Notes: generated by a model not told the origin, from the letters alone. Counted from the first letter of the stretch, positions 44,456 through 55,988 are shown. The stretch: 64,000 bases of DNA from Rhizobium sp. Q54 (GCA_945871425.1 CAMBVS010000007.1:20120-84119), one strand, 5' to 3'. Numbers and translations are program-made.

Positions 44456-46084
44456 TCAAAGACCCCACCGCGGACCGGTCGCGCCGCGGGCGGCCTTGTT
44501 CGAGTGCCCGACGACGACCTCCTGCCCGGGTTTGAGCTCGCCGCCGACGACTTCGGTGAAGCTGCCGTCGCCGATGCCGACACGGACCGCGACCGATTGC
44601 GGACGGCCGTCCGGGCCGATCGTCCAGACCCGGCCCGGCCGGCTCTCGGCGGCTTCGGCGCGGTGAAGCTGTGCCTCGTAGGCCGCCCGCTGCTCGGGCG
44701 TCAGGACTGCGGCGACGCGCTGGCGGACCTCGGCGATCGCCCGCTGGCGCAACCGGGCGACGTCCTCGCCGCCACCAGGAGCCGCAGCACCGCCCTCCCC
44801 GGCGCCTCCGCCCTGCGGGCGGCGGGCTGCCTGAGCGCGCTGGCGCGACTCCTCGAATATCTGCTTGATCTCGGCCGCCTGCTCGGTGGTGAGCTTGAGC
44901 TGGGCGGTAAGCCGTTGGGTCAGGACCTCGGGCGACGGCAAGCCGCCGCCCTGGCCGCCACCCTGGCCTGAAGCGCCGGCGGGCTCGCCGGTCTCGGCTG
45001 CGACTCCGGGCGGGCGATAGCGCAGCGCCGCATTCGGCACCTTGAGCGCCCGCGGCCTTTCGGCGGTGACGATCCGCACCGTCGCGGTCATCCCCGGGAG
45101 CAGGCGGAGGTCGGGGTTGGCCGCCGAGATCACGGCGACATAGGTGACGACGTTCGAGATCACCTGCGGGCCCTTCCGGACCAACTTCACCTGCCCCTCG
45201 AAGGTCCGGCCGGCAAAGGCATCGACGGTGAAGCCGGCGCGCTGGCCCGCGATGATCCGGCCGACATCGGCCTCATCGACGTTGGCATAGACCTCCATGT
45301 CCTTGAGATCCTGGGCCATTTGGAACAGGACCGGGGCCGAGAGGCTGACCGCGACGGTCTGGCCGCGCTCGATGTTGCGCTGGATGACGACGCCGGTGAC
45401 GGGCGCCCGGATCACGGTCCGGTCGAGGTCGATCTGGGCCTGGGCCAGCGTCGCCTCGCGCATGCGCACCGTCGCCTCCGCGGTCGCGATCCCGGCCTCG
45501 GCCGAGGCGATCGACGCCCGCTGCGCCAGTTCCTGGGCACGGGCAGCGCGCAACGCGGCATCGCCGGCATCGGCATCGCTGATCGCTTTCTCGGTATCGC
45601 GCTGGGAATAGACGCCGCGGCCGGAAAGCGAGGTCTTCCGCTCCTTGTCGCGGGCGGCTTCCTGGGCCAGGACGTTGGCGCGCTGGGTATTCGCTTCCGC
45701 CACCGCCAGGGCGGCCTTGACGTTGCCGAGCTCAGCCCGCGCCCGGGTCAGGGAGGCGCGCGCGACGTCGAGCTCGGCGCGGCTTTGCTGGAGCCGGGCC
45801 TCGAAGGATTGCGGGTCGATCAGCGCGAGCGGGTCGTCTTTCTTAACTTCCGTATTGAAGTCGGCGTACAACTCTTTGATTTGTCCGGATAGTTGCGAGC
45901 TGACGGGCAGCGTGGTCACGGCCGCGAGGGTGCCGGAGGCGGAGATTGCGGCGACGATCTCGCCTTCGTCGACCTTCTGGGTCCGGAAGGTCGGGAGAGA
46001 GCCCTGACCGGGGCTGCCGAAGTAGATGCCGACGCCGACACCGAGCACCACAAGCACAGCCAAGCCGAACAGGAGCCGCTTCAT
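44456..46084 (-). CDS. MacA-like periplasmic adaptor with inserted LTxxQ segment
   Basis: 542 aa, against about 370-400 for ordinary MacA. An N-terminal signal anchor is followed by the barrel-sandwich and alpha-hairpin (about residues 55-245) with ASGTLAAVTTLPVSSQLSG and VIRAPVTGVVIQRNIERGQTV. Between the beta-barrel domain (ending LKVPNAALRYRPPG) and the last strands (RVWTIGPDGRPQSVAVRVG) lies an extra region of about 120 residues. It is Gly/Ala-rich with two LTxxQ-like boxes (KLTTEQAAEIKQIF and VLTPEQRAAYEAQL), resembling CpxP/Spy helices. First gene of the exporter operon. Confidence 0.9.
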   Translation of the reverse strand: MKRLLFGLAVLVVLGVGVGIYFGSPGQGSLPTFRTQKVDEGEIVAAISASGTLAAVTTLPVSSQLSGQIKELYADFNTEVKKDDPLALIDPQSFEARLQQSRAELDVARASLTRARAELGNVKAALAVAEANTQRANVLAQEAARDKERKTSLSGRGVYSQRDTEKAISDADAGDAALRAARAQELAQRASIASAEAGIATAEATVRMREATLAQAQIDLDRTVIRAPVTGVVIQRNIERGQTVAVSLSAPVLFQMAQDLKDMEVYANVDEADVGRIIAGQRAGFTVDAFAGRTFEGQVKLVRKGPQVISNVVTYVAVISAANPDLRLLPGMTATVRIVTAERPRALKVPNAALRYRPPGVAAETGEPAGASGQGGGQGGGLPSPEVLTQRLTAQLKLTTEQAAEIKQIFEESRQRAQAARRPQGGGAGEGGAAAPGGGEDVARLRQRAIAEVRQRVAAVLTPEQRAAYEAQLHRAEAAESRPGRVWTIGPDGRPQSVAVRVGIGDGSFTEVVGGELKPGQEVVVGHSNKAARGATGPRWGL

Positions 46085-46303
46085 GATCTCGATCCTATCG
46101 CATCGCAGGTGGTACGCCGATGAGTTCCGTTTTCCTGTCCCGATACCGGCGATGGTTGGCTATCCTTGCTATTAGACCGTCATACTCGCACCGCCTTAAG
46201 GTGGCGACGGCAGAGAAATCCGGTTGAAATTTCGTAGTATTTTCAGCGTGTTGAGCCGTTTTATCCGACTGCTTTTAACTTGCTTGCGCGGTGATCGCCG
46301 TGG

Positions 46304-49156
46304 ATGCTGCAAACCGCGCCCGCGTGGACAGCATCGCTCCGCATGACCGGCACCTACAATCCCTGGCTCGTCGCCCTCTCCTACGTCGCCGCGGTCGTTG
46401 CCTCCTATGTCGCCCTGACGCTGGCTCAGCGGGTCACCGAAGCCTCCGGCAGGGCCGAGCGCTACTGGCTGACCGGCAGCGCCTTCGCCATGGGGACCGG
46501 CATCTGGTCGATGCACGTCATCGGCATGCTCGCTTTCAGCCTGGGCATGCCGATGTCCTACGACTTCCCGATCACGCTGCTTTCCCACCTGATCGCCATC
46601 GTCGTTTCCGGCTTTGCGCTTCATACGGTCAGCCGAAAGACGCAGACGCCGGGACGGCTGGTGATCGCCGCCGGGGTCATGGGCATCGGCATCGCCGCCA
46701 TGCACTACACCGGCATGGCAGCGATGGAGGTGGATCCGCCGATCACCTACGACCCGACCCTGTTCGCGGCTTCGATCGTCGTCGCCATCCTTGCCTCCCT
46801 GGCCGCGCTCTGGATCGCCTTCCGGCTGCGCGCCGGCTCCACAACCCGCGCCTTCCTGACGCGCGGCGGAGCGGCTCTGGTCATGGGCCTCGCCATCTGC
46901 GGCATGCACTACGCCGGCATGGCTGCGGCGATCTTCGAGACACATACCCTGCACTCGGCCGGCCAGACCGGGGTCGACAGCTTCTGGCTGGTCGGCCTGG
47001 TCGGTGTCGCCACATTCCTCCTCCTCGCCGGCATCATGATCGTCTCCGAACTCGACGCACGTGCGGCGGAGCGGGCCTCCGCGCTGGTCGAGCTGGTGCT
47101 CAAGATCAACGAGGACGTCGAGCGCCGCATCACCGAGCGGACCGAGAGCCTCACCCTCGCCAACAAGGTCTTGAGCCAGGAGATCGCCGAACGCGAGCGT
47201 TCGCAGGCGGCGCTGACCGAGAGCGAGCTGCGCAAGAGCGCCATCCTGCAGACGGCCCTCGACTGCGTCGTCTCGATGGATCACGAGGGCCGGATCGTCG
47301 ACTTCAACACCATGGCCGAACGGACCTTCGGCTTCACCGCCCAGGAGATCAAAGGCCGCCTCCTCTCCGAGGTGATCGTTCCTCCGGATTTCCGGTCGGC
47401 GCACCAAGCCGGTCTGGAGCGCTACCTCCGGACCCGCCAGTCCGACCTGCTCGGCAAGCGGATCGAGGTGCCCGTGCTCCGGCGTGACGGAACGACGATC
47501 CCGAGCGAGATCGCTATCGCCTCGGTCGAAATCGCCGGCAACCCGTTCTTCGTCGCCACGTTTCGCGACATCGCCGAGCGCAAGGCAACCGAGCGCGAGC
47601 TGCGCGAGGCGAAGGAGACGGCCGAGGCTGCGAGCCAGTCGAAGTCGCAGTTTCTCGCCATCATGAGCCACGAGATCCGGACACCGATGAACGGCATCCT
47701 CGGCATGGCCCGGCTGATGCTCGACACCCGGCTCGACGACCGCCAGCGCGACAACGTCGTCACCATGGTCGAGTCGGCCGAGGCGCTGCTGACGGTCCTC
47801 AACGACATCCTGGACTTCACCAAGCTCGAAGCCGGTAAGCTGGCGCTCGTCGACCGCGACTTCGACCTTCCGGGCCTGATCGAGAGCGTCGCGTCCCTTC
47901 AGGGTTCGCGGGCCCGGGCGAAGGGCCTGGAGCTGAACGCCAACGTCGCTCCGGACCTGCCCCGCTACTTCCGCGCCGACGCCGACCGCCTGAGGCAGGT
48001 GCTGTCCAATCTCGTCGGCAACGCCATCACCTTCACCGAAACGGGCGCGATCTCCATCGACGTCCATCGGCTGTCCGAGATCGGTGACACCTTCTGGATT
48101 CACGTCACCGTCTCCGACACCGGCATCGGCATCGCTCCGGAAGTGCAGCGGAAGCTGTTCAGCGACTTCACCCAGGCCGACGCCACGATCGCGCGCCGTT
48201 TCGGCGGAACCGGCCTCGGGCTTTCGATCTCCAAACGTCTGATCGACCAGATGGGCGGCCGCATCGGGCTCGAGAGCCAGCAGAACCGGGGCAGCGTCTT
48301 CTGGTTCGAGGTGCCGCTGAAGCGGGGCGAGGCGCCGGCGGAGTCGAAGCAGCCGGCGGCCGCCTCGGTCGGGCCGATCCGCATCCTCCTGGCCGAGGAC
48401 AACGTGATCAATCAGAAGGTGGTGACCGGGATCCTCCGGAACCACGGTCACCAGGTCGACGTGGTCGAGAACGGCGCTCTCGCGGTCGAAGCCGTCAAGG
48501 CATCGGCCTACGATCTGGTCCTCATGGACGTGCACATGCCAATCATGGACGGCATCCTGGCGACACGCATGATCCGCTCCTTCGCCGGCGATCGTGCCAA
48601 TGTGCCGATCGTCGCCGTCAGCGCCGGCGCCATGGAGGCGGAGGTCCAGGCCTGCCTCGCCGCCGGCATGACCGACTTCGTGGTCAAGCCGGTCCATCCT
48701 CGGACATTGTTCGACACGCTTGCCCGCGTGCTCCGCAGCCGCGCGTCGTCCGTCGACGGCGTTCCCACGCCCCCTGCCCGGCCAGCCGTGGCGATGCCGG
48801 TGGCAAGCGAGGAGGCCGGGCTCGACGACGTCATCCTCGATGCGCTCGCCGAACAGCTCGGCGATGGCGCGCTCGCCGAGCTCGCGGAGGACTTCGACCG
48901 CAACGCCGAGCGCCTCATCGCCAGCATGGAAATCGCCCGCCGGGCCAACGACGCCTCTGCCTGGCGCTTGGCGGCGCACTCGCTGAAGGGAGCGGCGGCC
49001 AGCCTCGGCCTGAGGCGCGTGGTCTCGACGGCGCGCGAGATCGAGATGGCGGCCGCCGACGGCCGGATGGCGGAGGCGACGCCGCTGACCGCGGCGCTTC
49101 CCGAGACGATCAGCGCCGACCGGGCCATCCTCGACATCCGCCTCGCCCGGACATGA
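46304..49156 (+). CDS. MHYT-PAS hybrid histidine kinase with REC and HPt
   Basis: 950 aa; ATG 46343 is an equally plausible start because families often begin MTGTYNPWLVALS. Seven-helix MHYT sensor with MHVIGML, MHYTGMA and MHYAGMA boxes that may bind copper or gas ligands. PAS (about 305-430), HisKA with MSHEIRTPMNGILGMA (His about 455), HATPase (NLVGNAITFT, GGTGLGLSISKRL), REC with Asp in LVLMDVHMPIMDG (about 741), and HPt with AAHSLKGAAASLG (about 890). A full internal phosphorelay. Its stop overlaps the response regulator start (ATGA). Confidence 0.93.
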   Translation: MLQTAPAWTASLRMTGTYNPWLVALSYVAAVVASYVALTLAQRVTEASGRAERYWLTGSAFAMGTGIWSMHVIGMLAFSLGMPMSYDFPITLLSHLIAIVVSGFALHTVSRKTQTPGRLVIAAGVMGIGIAAMHYTGMAAMEVDPPITYDPTLFAASIVVAILASLAALWIAFRLRAGSTTRAFLTRGGAALVMGLAICGMHYAGMAAAIFETHTLHSAGQTGVDSFWLVGLVGVATFLLLAGIMIVSELDARAAERASALVELVLKINEDVERRITERTESLTLANKVLSQEIAERERSQAALTESELRKSAILQTALDCVVSMDHEGRIVDFNTMAERTFGFTAQEIKGRLLSEVIVPPDFRSAHQAGLERYLRTRQSDLLGKRIEVPVLRRDGTTIPSEIAIASVEIAGNPFFVATFRDIAERKATERELREAKETAEAASQSKSQFLAIMSHEIRTPMNGILGMARLMLDTRLDDRQRDNVVTMVESAEALLTVLNDILDFTKLEAGKLALVDRDFDLPGLIESVASLQGSRARAKGLELNANVAPDLPRYFRADADRLRQVLSNLVGNAITFTETGAISIDVHRLSEIGDTFWIHVTVSDTGIGIAPEVQRKLFSDFTQADATIARRFGGTGLGLSISKRLIDQMGGRIGLESQQNRGSVFWFEVPLKRGEAPAESKQPAAASVGPIRILLAEDNVINQKVVTGILRNHGHQVDVVENGALAVEAVKASAYDLVLMDVHMPIMDGILATRMIRSFAGDRANVPIVAVSAGAMEAEVQACLAAGMTDFVVKPVHPRTLFDTLARVLRSRASSVDGVPTPPARPAVAMPVASEEAGLDDVILDALAEQLGDGALAELAEDFDRNAERLIASMEIARRANDASAWRLAAHSLKGAAASLGLRRVVSTAREIEMAAADGRMAEATPLTAALPETISADRAILDIRLART

Positions 49157-50052
49157 TCGAGAACGAGTTCGCGGAATTCGTCGAGCATTGCTTCGAGCCG
49201 ACCGCGCTTTCGGTGCTGCTGGTCGAGGACGACCCCTTCGCCCTCGGACTCGAGCGCCGGATCCTGGAGCGGCTGGGTATCCGCAACGTCATCACCGCCG
49301 GAGACGGCGAGGAGGCGCTCGCCTTTCTCCGCACCGGGCTGCTGCATTTCGACGTCATCATGTCGGATCTCCGCATGCCGAACCTCGACGGCATCGAGCT
49401 GCTGAAGAAGGTCAGGGACGGCTGGCCCGAGATCCCCTTCCTGATGCTGACCGCCGATCGTACCGAGACCTCGGTGCTCTCCGCCCAGGGCCTCGGCGTC
49501 GATGCCTACATCGCCAAGCCGTTTTCGCCGTCGCAGCTGCTGAAGACGCTGCGCACGATCTTCGAGCGTCGCGATCCGACCGGGCTCATGGTGTGGCAGC
49601 GCTCGGAGGAATTCCGGACGCTTCATGTCGACGGGCACGCGGACATCGCACGGCTCTACGAGCTGTGGGACGAGCGCCGGCGCGGGCGGTCGATGCCGAT
49701 GGCGGGAGACCTCCTGCCGATCGAGGCGCCGCCGCTTGCGGTCCTCCTGCACAACCTGATCCTGGTGGAGATGGGCGAGGCCGGCCGGGTGCGTTTTCTC
49801 GCCGCCGGCTCCGAAGTCGAGCGCGCCGTCGGCCTTGCCCTCGAAGGCCGCTTCCTCAACGAGCAGCCGGCGTGGTTCCGTCGGCATACCGAGGCCGGGA
49901 TCCGTGTCATGCTCCGGCACCGGCGGCCCAATTTCCAGACCGTGAAGACGATCCAGGACTTCCGTATCCTGAATCTGCAACGCCTCTTCCTGCCCCTCTC
50001 CGACACCGCCCATGCGGTCACCCACGCCGTGGGCGTCGTCGTCCGGCTCTAG
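49153..50052 (+). CDS. Response regulator REC-PAS_5
   Basis: 299 aa. N-terminal REC with LLVEDDPFALG, phospho-acceptor Asp in VIMSDLRMPNLDG (about residue 70), Thr in LTADR and Lys in IAKPFSPSQLL. The C-terminal half, IARLYELWDERRRGRSMPMAGDLLPI and VRFLAAGSEVERAVGLALEGR, matches the PAS_5 family instead of a DNA-binding domain. It is coupled to the hybrid kinase and probably receives phosphate from its HPt. Output is likely by protein contact. Confidence 0.85.
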   Translation: MIENEFAEFVEHCFEPTALSVLLVEDDPFALGLERRILERLGIRNVITAGDGEEALAFLRTGLLHFDVIMSDLRMPNLDGIELLKKVRDGWPEIPFLMLTADRTETSVLSAQGLGVDAYIAKPFSPSQLLKTLRTIFERRDPTGLMVWQRSEEFRTLHVDGHADIARLYELWDERRRGRSMPMAGDLLPIEAPPLAVLLHNLILVEMGEAGRVRFLAAGSEVERAVGLALEGRFLNEQPAWFRRHTEAGIRVMLRHRRPNFQTVKTIQDFRILNLQRLFLPLSDTAHAVTHAVGVVVRL

Positions 50053-50160
50053 GCACGGCCCCGGCGATTGTCGCCGCCGGGTGAACGGCGATCTCCGTCA
50101 CCGGGGCTGGCGGCCGACGACCGCGAGGGCCATCTTCCCCTGACGCGAGAAGGAACCGCC

Positions 50161-51015
50161 ATGACCGCACTCAAGACCGACATCCCTGACCTTCGCCGGG
50201 CGATCGCCGTGATCTCCGGCCAGCCGACCAGCGACGGCGCGGGCGTCAAGCTGACGCGCGTCATCGGCCAGCCCGCCCTGCCCGACCTCGATCCCTTCCT
50301 GATGCTGGACGAGTTCCGCTCCGACGACGCCAGGGACTACATCGCCGGATTTCCCGACCATCCGCATCGCGGCTTCGAGACCGTCACCTACATGCTGGCG
50401 GGGCGCATGCGCCATGGCGACAACAAGGGCCATACCGGCCTGCTTCGCCCCGGCAGCGTGCAGTGGATGACCGCTGGCCGCGGCATCGTGCATTCGGAGC
50501 TGCCGGAGCAGGAGGACGGCCTGATGTGGGGCTTCCAGCTCTGGGTCAACCTGCCCGCCCGGGACAAGATGACGGAGCCGCGCTACCAGGAGATCGCGCC
50601 GGAGGAGATCCCGGAGGTGGAGCCCGGCGACGGCAGCCGGGTCAGGGTCATCGCCGGCAGCATCGGCGGCGTCTCAGGCCCGATCGCGGGCATCGCCACC
50701 GATCCGACCTACCTCGATGTGAGCCTGCCGGCGGGCGGACGCTTCGTCCATGCGCTGCCCCAAGCTCACAATGCCTTCGTCTATGTCTTCGAGGGCGCCG
50801 CCCGGATCGGCGGGCAGCCGATCGGGCGCGGCCGGATCGCGGTCTTGAGCCGGGGCGAGCGCCTGGAGATCGAGGCAACCGACGGACCGGCGCGCTTCAT
50901 CCTGGTCGCCGGCAAGCCGCTGGAGGAGCCGGTGGTCAAATACGGCCCGTTCGTCATGAACACGCCGGAGGAGATCCACCAGGCGATCGCCGACTTCCAG
51001 GCCGGGCGGTTCTAG
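50161..51015 (+). CDS. Pirin family protein
   Basis: 284 aa from ATG 50161 with AAGGAA upstream. Bicupin with the N-terminal metal site in FPDHPHRGFETVTYMLAGRMRHGDN (three His plus Glu pattern) and the pirin signature QWMTAGRGIVHSE. The C-terminal cupin lacks the metal ligands, as usual. Some bacterial pirins have quercetinase activity; the role here is unknown. Confidence 0.93.
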   Translation: MTALKTDIPDLRRAIAVISGQPTSDGAGVKLTRVIGQPALPDLDPFLMLDEFRSDDARDYIAGFPDHPHRGFETVTYMLAGRMRHGDNKGHTGLLRPGSVQWMTAGRGIVHSELPEQEDGLMWGFQLWVNLPARDKMTEPRYQEIAPEEIPEVEPGDGSRVRVIAGSIGGVSGPIAGIATDPTYLDVSLPAGGRFVHALPQAHNAFVYVFEGAARIGGQPIGRGRIAVLSRGERLEIEATDGPARFILVAGKPLEEPVVKYGPFVMNTPEEIHQAIADFQAGRF

Positions 51016-51038
51016 CCGCCCGCGGGTCGCCGCAAGGA

Positions 51039-51419
51039 CTAGCGGCCGAGGTAGAGCGAGTCGGCGTACATGCCGCCGCTGACGGCACCGAGCAGGCGCA
51101 TCGCTCCGCGCAGCAATCCGAAGCCGCCGCCCGCCCCCGGGCCGGCCATCGCTCCGCCACCGGCCATCGCTCCGGCACCGGCCATCGCGCCCGCCTCGGC
51201 GCCGGTGACCGACGCCAGGACCGGGATGATCAGTCCATCGGTGACGATCGCCGCGACGATGGCGCCGCCGACGATACCTGCGGTGATCGCCATGGCGCGG
51301 TAGCCGTCGAAGGAAGATGTGGAAGCCGGCATCGACAGCGTCTGCGCCCGTGCCGTCAGCGGGGCCACAAGCATGAAGGCCGCGATCAGGCCGGCGCGAA
51401 TGAGGGTCTTGATGATCAT
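51039..51419 (-). CDS. Hypothetical exported protein, Gly/Ala/Met-rich
   Basis: 126 aa from ATG 51419. Signal peptide (LIRAGLIAAFMLVAPLTARAQ) followed by a membrane-like segment AITAGIVGGAIVAAIV and a low-complexity stretch of GAMAG repeats, then a short polar tail SGGMYADSLYLGR. No family recognised. The repeats favour length change. Moderate confidence because the composition is simple. Confidence 0.6.
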   Translation of the reverse strand: MIIKTLIRAGLIAAFMLVAPLTARAQTLSMPASTSSFDGYRAMAITAGIVGGAIVAAIVTDGLIIPVLASVTGAEAGAMAGAGAMAGGGAMAGPGAGGGFGLLRGAMRLLGAVSGGMYADSLYLGR

Positions 51420-51565
51420 GAATGGTCCTCCCTTGCCTGCACTATAGCCGATCCGGCCAGCCGGCGTATGCATCAAGGGGGCCTGGGTCGCGAATCGCCC
51501 GACGCGTCCCGGGCGACGACCGCGACGGGCCGTCACCCGGGACGTTCGAGTGGGTCTCGAATCGT

Positions 51566-53538
<1,973 letters not shown>

Positions 53539-53571
53539 TGAATGGTCTCCAGGACCGTCGTTTCGGGGTGG

Positions 53572-53598
53572 TTGGCACTCTCACGCGGAGAGTGCCAA
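53572..53598. promoter_or_regulatory. CIRCE operator (HrcA binding site)
   Basis: TTGGCACTC, nine-base spacer, GAGTGCCAA: a perfect 9-9-9 palindrome matching the CIRCE consensus (TTAGCACTC-N9-GAGTGCTAA) with one symmetric change. It lies 33 bases upstream of groES, so HrcA should repress groESL. Confidence 0.95.
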
Positions 53599-53737
53599 TA
53601 TGATTAGCATCAAATGGTGGGGGAGCGATACCAATACAATGGAAATGGATGATAAATAAATCCGCAGCCCATTAAATTCCGAGGGTATTCCCGATCGTCA
53701 AGACGATCGCGGGAACAAATATTTCGAGGCGGCTTTT

Positions 53738-53781
53738 CAGGCTGCGTCTAAATCATGATCAGGCTGCGTCTAAATCATGAT
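53738..53781. repeat. Perfect 22-bp tandem duplication
   Basis: The block CAGGCTGCGTCT followed by AAATCATGAT occurs twice head to tail with no mismatch. The second copy contains the last codons and stop of the HicB-like gene; the first lies just beyond the stop. A perfect copy suggests a recent slippage or duplication event. Confidence 0.85.
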
Positions 53782-54015
53782 GAAGGCGAGCGCCCCCTTG
53801 CTGTCCGTGCTCACGACCACGGCGGCGAAGTCCCGGGGAACGGGAACCGCCTCCCCGGCCTTGCGGCGCCCGGCGAGGTGGAGGTCGAGCGCCTTCCGCG
53901 CCGCCCGCATCGCCTCGTCGACCGTTGTGCCGCTGCTGGCGCAGCCGGGCAGGTCCGGGAACGAGACGCGATAGCCACCCTGCTTTCTGTGAACGACGGC
54001 GACGTAGCGACGCAT
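53770..54015 (-). CDS. HicB-like antitoxin (orphan)
   Basis: 81 aa from ATG 54015. Partial RNase H-like HicB fold: RRYVAVVHRKQGGYRVSFPDLPGC then the TVDEAMRAARKALDLHL helix and a VPVPRD turn. There is no C-terminal DNA-binding extension and no HicA toxin ORF on either side. Orphans of this kind are common, so a toxin-antitoxin function is doubtful. Confidence 0.82.
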   Translation of the reverse strand: MRRYVAVVHRKQGGYRVSFPDLPGCASSGTTVDEAMRAARKALDLHLAGRRKAGEAVPVPRDFAAVVVSTDSKGALAFIMI

Positions 54016-54112
54016 TCGGCTTCCCCGATTGTGTTGAGATTTTAATATGCAATCAATGACAGTGCCGACATGGGCGCTACTACGAGAATACAAAATACGT
54101 CTAAATTGCCGG

Positions 54113-54679
54113 ATGAGTTTCCGATCGGACTGCCCGCCATTTTGGGGTCTGGAGTTCGAGCACGCTCAGGGCCCGGCCTTCGGCGACTACTGGTATTCGC
54201 TGCCGAAGCACGACCTCATTCCCTCGCGCACCGAGTTCGATCCCGGCCTGCAGGGGCCGATCCTCTCGACCTACATCATCCACGAGCTGGTCTCGCCGGA
54301 GATGATCCGTATCCGCCTCGCCGGCACCAAGATGCGCGAGGGCTTCGGCATGGACCCAACCGGACGCAACTACCTCGACTTCGTCGAGCCGACGCGCCGG
54401 CCGAAGGCATCCCGCGCCATTTTCCTGGTCTGCGAGCAGCCCTGCGGCATGCTGGTCAAGCTCAAGTCGAAGACCAGGACCGGGCTCATGTACATGAACG
54501 AGACCTTCGCGCTGCCGATGCGCGACAATGACGGCCGCGCGCGTCTGGTCTATTACCAGTCGAACTCGGCCCCGCTGGACGAATACCGCGACGCCAGCAC
54601 CGACCAGCTGGTCGAGCTGGACGCCGCCAAGCGCATCTTCATCGACATCGGCGCCGGCATTCCGAAATTCAAGGACTGA
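54113..54679 (+). CDS. PAS_5-family protein
   Basis: 188 aa if started at ATG 54113; the frame opens at 54047 but the extra residues are basic and atypical. Core: FGDYWYSLPKHDLIPSRTEFDPG, MIRIRLAGTKMREGFGMDPTGRNY then LDFVEP, the pattern of the alphaproteobacterial PAS_5 family. A stand-alone ligand-binding or interaction domain, of the same type as the C-terminal half of the response regulator at 49153-50052. It is 20 bases upstream of the amidohydrolase gene. Confidence 0.8.
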   Translation: MSFRSDCPPFWGLEFEHAQGPAFGDYWYSLPKHDLIPSRTEFDPGLQGPILSTYIIHELVSPEMIRIRLAGTKMREGFGMDPTGRNYLDFVEPTRRPKASRAIFLVCEQPCGMLVKLKSKTRTGLMYMNETFALPMRDNDGRARLVYYQSNSAPLDEYRDASTDQLVELDAAKRIFIDIGAGIPKFKD

Positions 54680-54699
54680 GCACGGGTACGGAGGTCAGG

Positions 54700-55944
54700 A
54701 TGAAGCGCCTTTATGCCGGCGGCTTGGTGTTCGACGGGACGAACCCGCCGATCGAGGGGCAGGCGGTGATGGTCGACGGCGGCCGCATCGTCCGGGTCGC
54801 GCCGGCTGCGGAGTTCGCCGGTTTCGCCGGCACGCGCGTCGACACCGCCGGTCAGACGCTGATGCCCGGCCTGATCGACTGCCATGTTCACTTCATCTTC
54901 GGCGGCGAGGCCAATCTGCTGGCGACGTTCCGCGCGACCAAGCCTTCGGAGACGGTCGTGCGCGCGCTCGAGCTGGCCCAGGCGACGCTTCGGGGCGGCG
55001 TCACCTCGGTTCGCGACCTCGGCGGCAGCGACTACGTTGAGTTCGCGGTGCGCGATGCCTGCAACTCCGGCCGGCAGCTCGGCCCCACCATCCTCTGCGC
55101 CGGCAAGGTCATCTGCATGACCGGCGGCCATGGCTGGTTGATCGGGCGAGAGGCGGACGGCCCGCAGGACGTGGTCAAGGCGGTGCGCGAAAACGTCAAG
55201 GCCGGCGCCGATCTGATCAAGTTCATCGCCACCGGCGGCGTCACCACGCCCAATGTCGATCCGATGCTGGCCCAGCTGAGCGCCGAGGAGCTCGCCGCCG
55301 GCGTCGCCGAGGCCAGGCGCTTCGGGCGCAAGAGCGCCTCCCACGCGCAAGGCTCGTCCGGTATCCGCAATGCCGTGGATGCCGGCGTCGCCTCGATCGA
55401 GCACGGCTTCCAGCTGACCGACGAGCTGATCGCCGACATGACGGCTCGCGGCGTCTACCTGGTGCCGACGCTGGTGGCGATGGAGCGGGTGATGTCCGAT
55501 CCCCGCGGCATTCCGGCCTATCTGGTCGACAAGACCCGTCGCTTCTACGACATGCACAGGGACTCGGTGCTGCGCTTCTACCGCGCCGGCGGCCCGATCG
55601 CCTTCGGCACCGACGCCGGCACCACCTTCAACTACCATGGCGAGAACGTGCAGGAGCTGAAGCTGATGGTCGATCTCGGCATCGCACCGATCGACGCGCT
55701 CCGCTCCGCCACCCGCAATGCCGCCGATCTCGTCGGATTCACCGACCGTGGCCGCATCGCCGAGGGCTGCTGGGCCGATCTCCTGGTCGTCCAGGGCAAT
55801 CCGGCCGAGGACATCGCCGCGATCTCCGATCGCGCCAGTCACCGCTTGGTGTTGAAGGCGGGCATCGACGTGCACGCGACGCTGGGGCCGGTGCTGGCGC
55901 CGTCGGCGCCCCGCTTCCCCGAATTGGTCGCGCCTGCGTTCTGA
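54700..55944 (+). CDS. Metal-dependent amidohydrolase
   Basis: 414 aa with GGAGG seven bases upstream. TIM-barrel amidohydrolase: His pair in LIDCHVHFIFGG (about residues 58-69), Lys in DLIKFIATGGV (carboxylated Lys candidate), His in SASHAQGSS and SIEHGF, and Asp in FGTDAGTT. It resembles the prolidase/Sgx9260-type enzymes that hydrolyse N-acyl or dipeptide-like amides. Substrate unknown. Convergent with the peptide-binding protein gene, separated by a hairpin. Confidence 0.9.
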   Translation: MKRLYAGGLVFDGTNPPIEGQAVMVDGGRIVRVAPAAEFAGFAGTRVDTAGQTLMPGLIDCHVHFIFGGEANLLATFRATKPSETVVRALELAQATLRGGVTSVRDLGGSDYVEFAVRDACNSGRQLGPTILCAGKVICMTGGHGWLIGREADGPQDVVKAVRENVKAGADLIKFIATGGVTTPNVDPMLAQLSAEELAAGVAEARRFGRKSASHAQGSSGIRNAVDAGVASIEHGFQLTDELIADMTARGVYLVPTLVAMERVMSDPRGIPAYLVDKTRRFYDMHRDSVLRFYRAGGPIAFGTDAGTTFNYHGENVQELKLMVDLGIAPIDALRSATRNAADLVGFTDRGRIAEGCWADLLVVQGNPAEDIAAISDRASHRLVLKAGIDVHATLGPVLAPSAPRFPELVAPAF

Positions 55945-55949
55945 AGACG

Positions 55950-55978
55950 GGGCGCGGCGCGGAAGCGACGCCGCGCCC
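55950..55978. terminator. Bidirectional hairpin terminator
   Basis: Perfect 10-bp stem GGGCGCGGCG/CGCCGCGCCC with loop CGGAAGCGA, between the convergent amidohydrolase and substrate-binding-protein genes. Confidence 0.75.
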
Positions 55979-55988
55979 TTCCCTCGCT

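Noticed and set aside
46196..48979. A 927-codon open frame on the - strand
   Set aside because: It is antisense to the MHYT hybrid kinase, whose domains are all clear. Long antisense frames are expected at this GC and codon bias; the translation is Arg/Gly/Asp-rich without family motifs.
53599..53769. A HicA toxin partner in the gap beside HicB
   Set aside because: No frame in this AT-richer gap or upstream of HicB encodes a HicA-like double-stranded RNA-binding fold.
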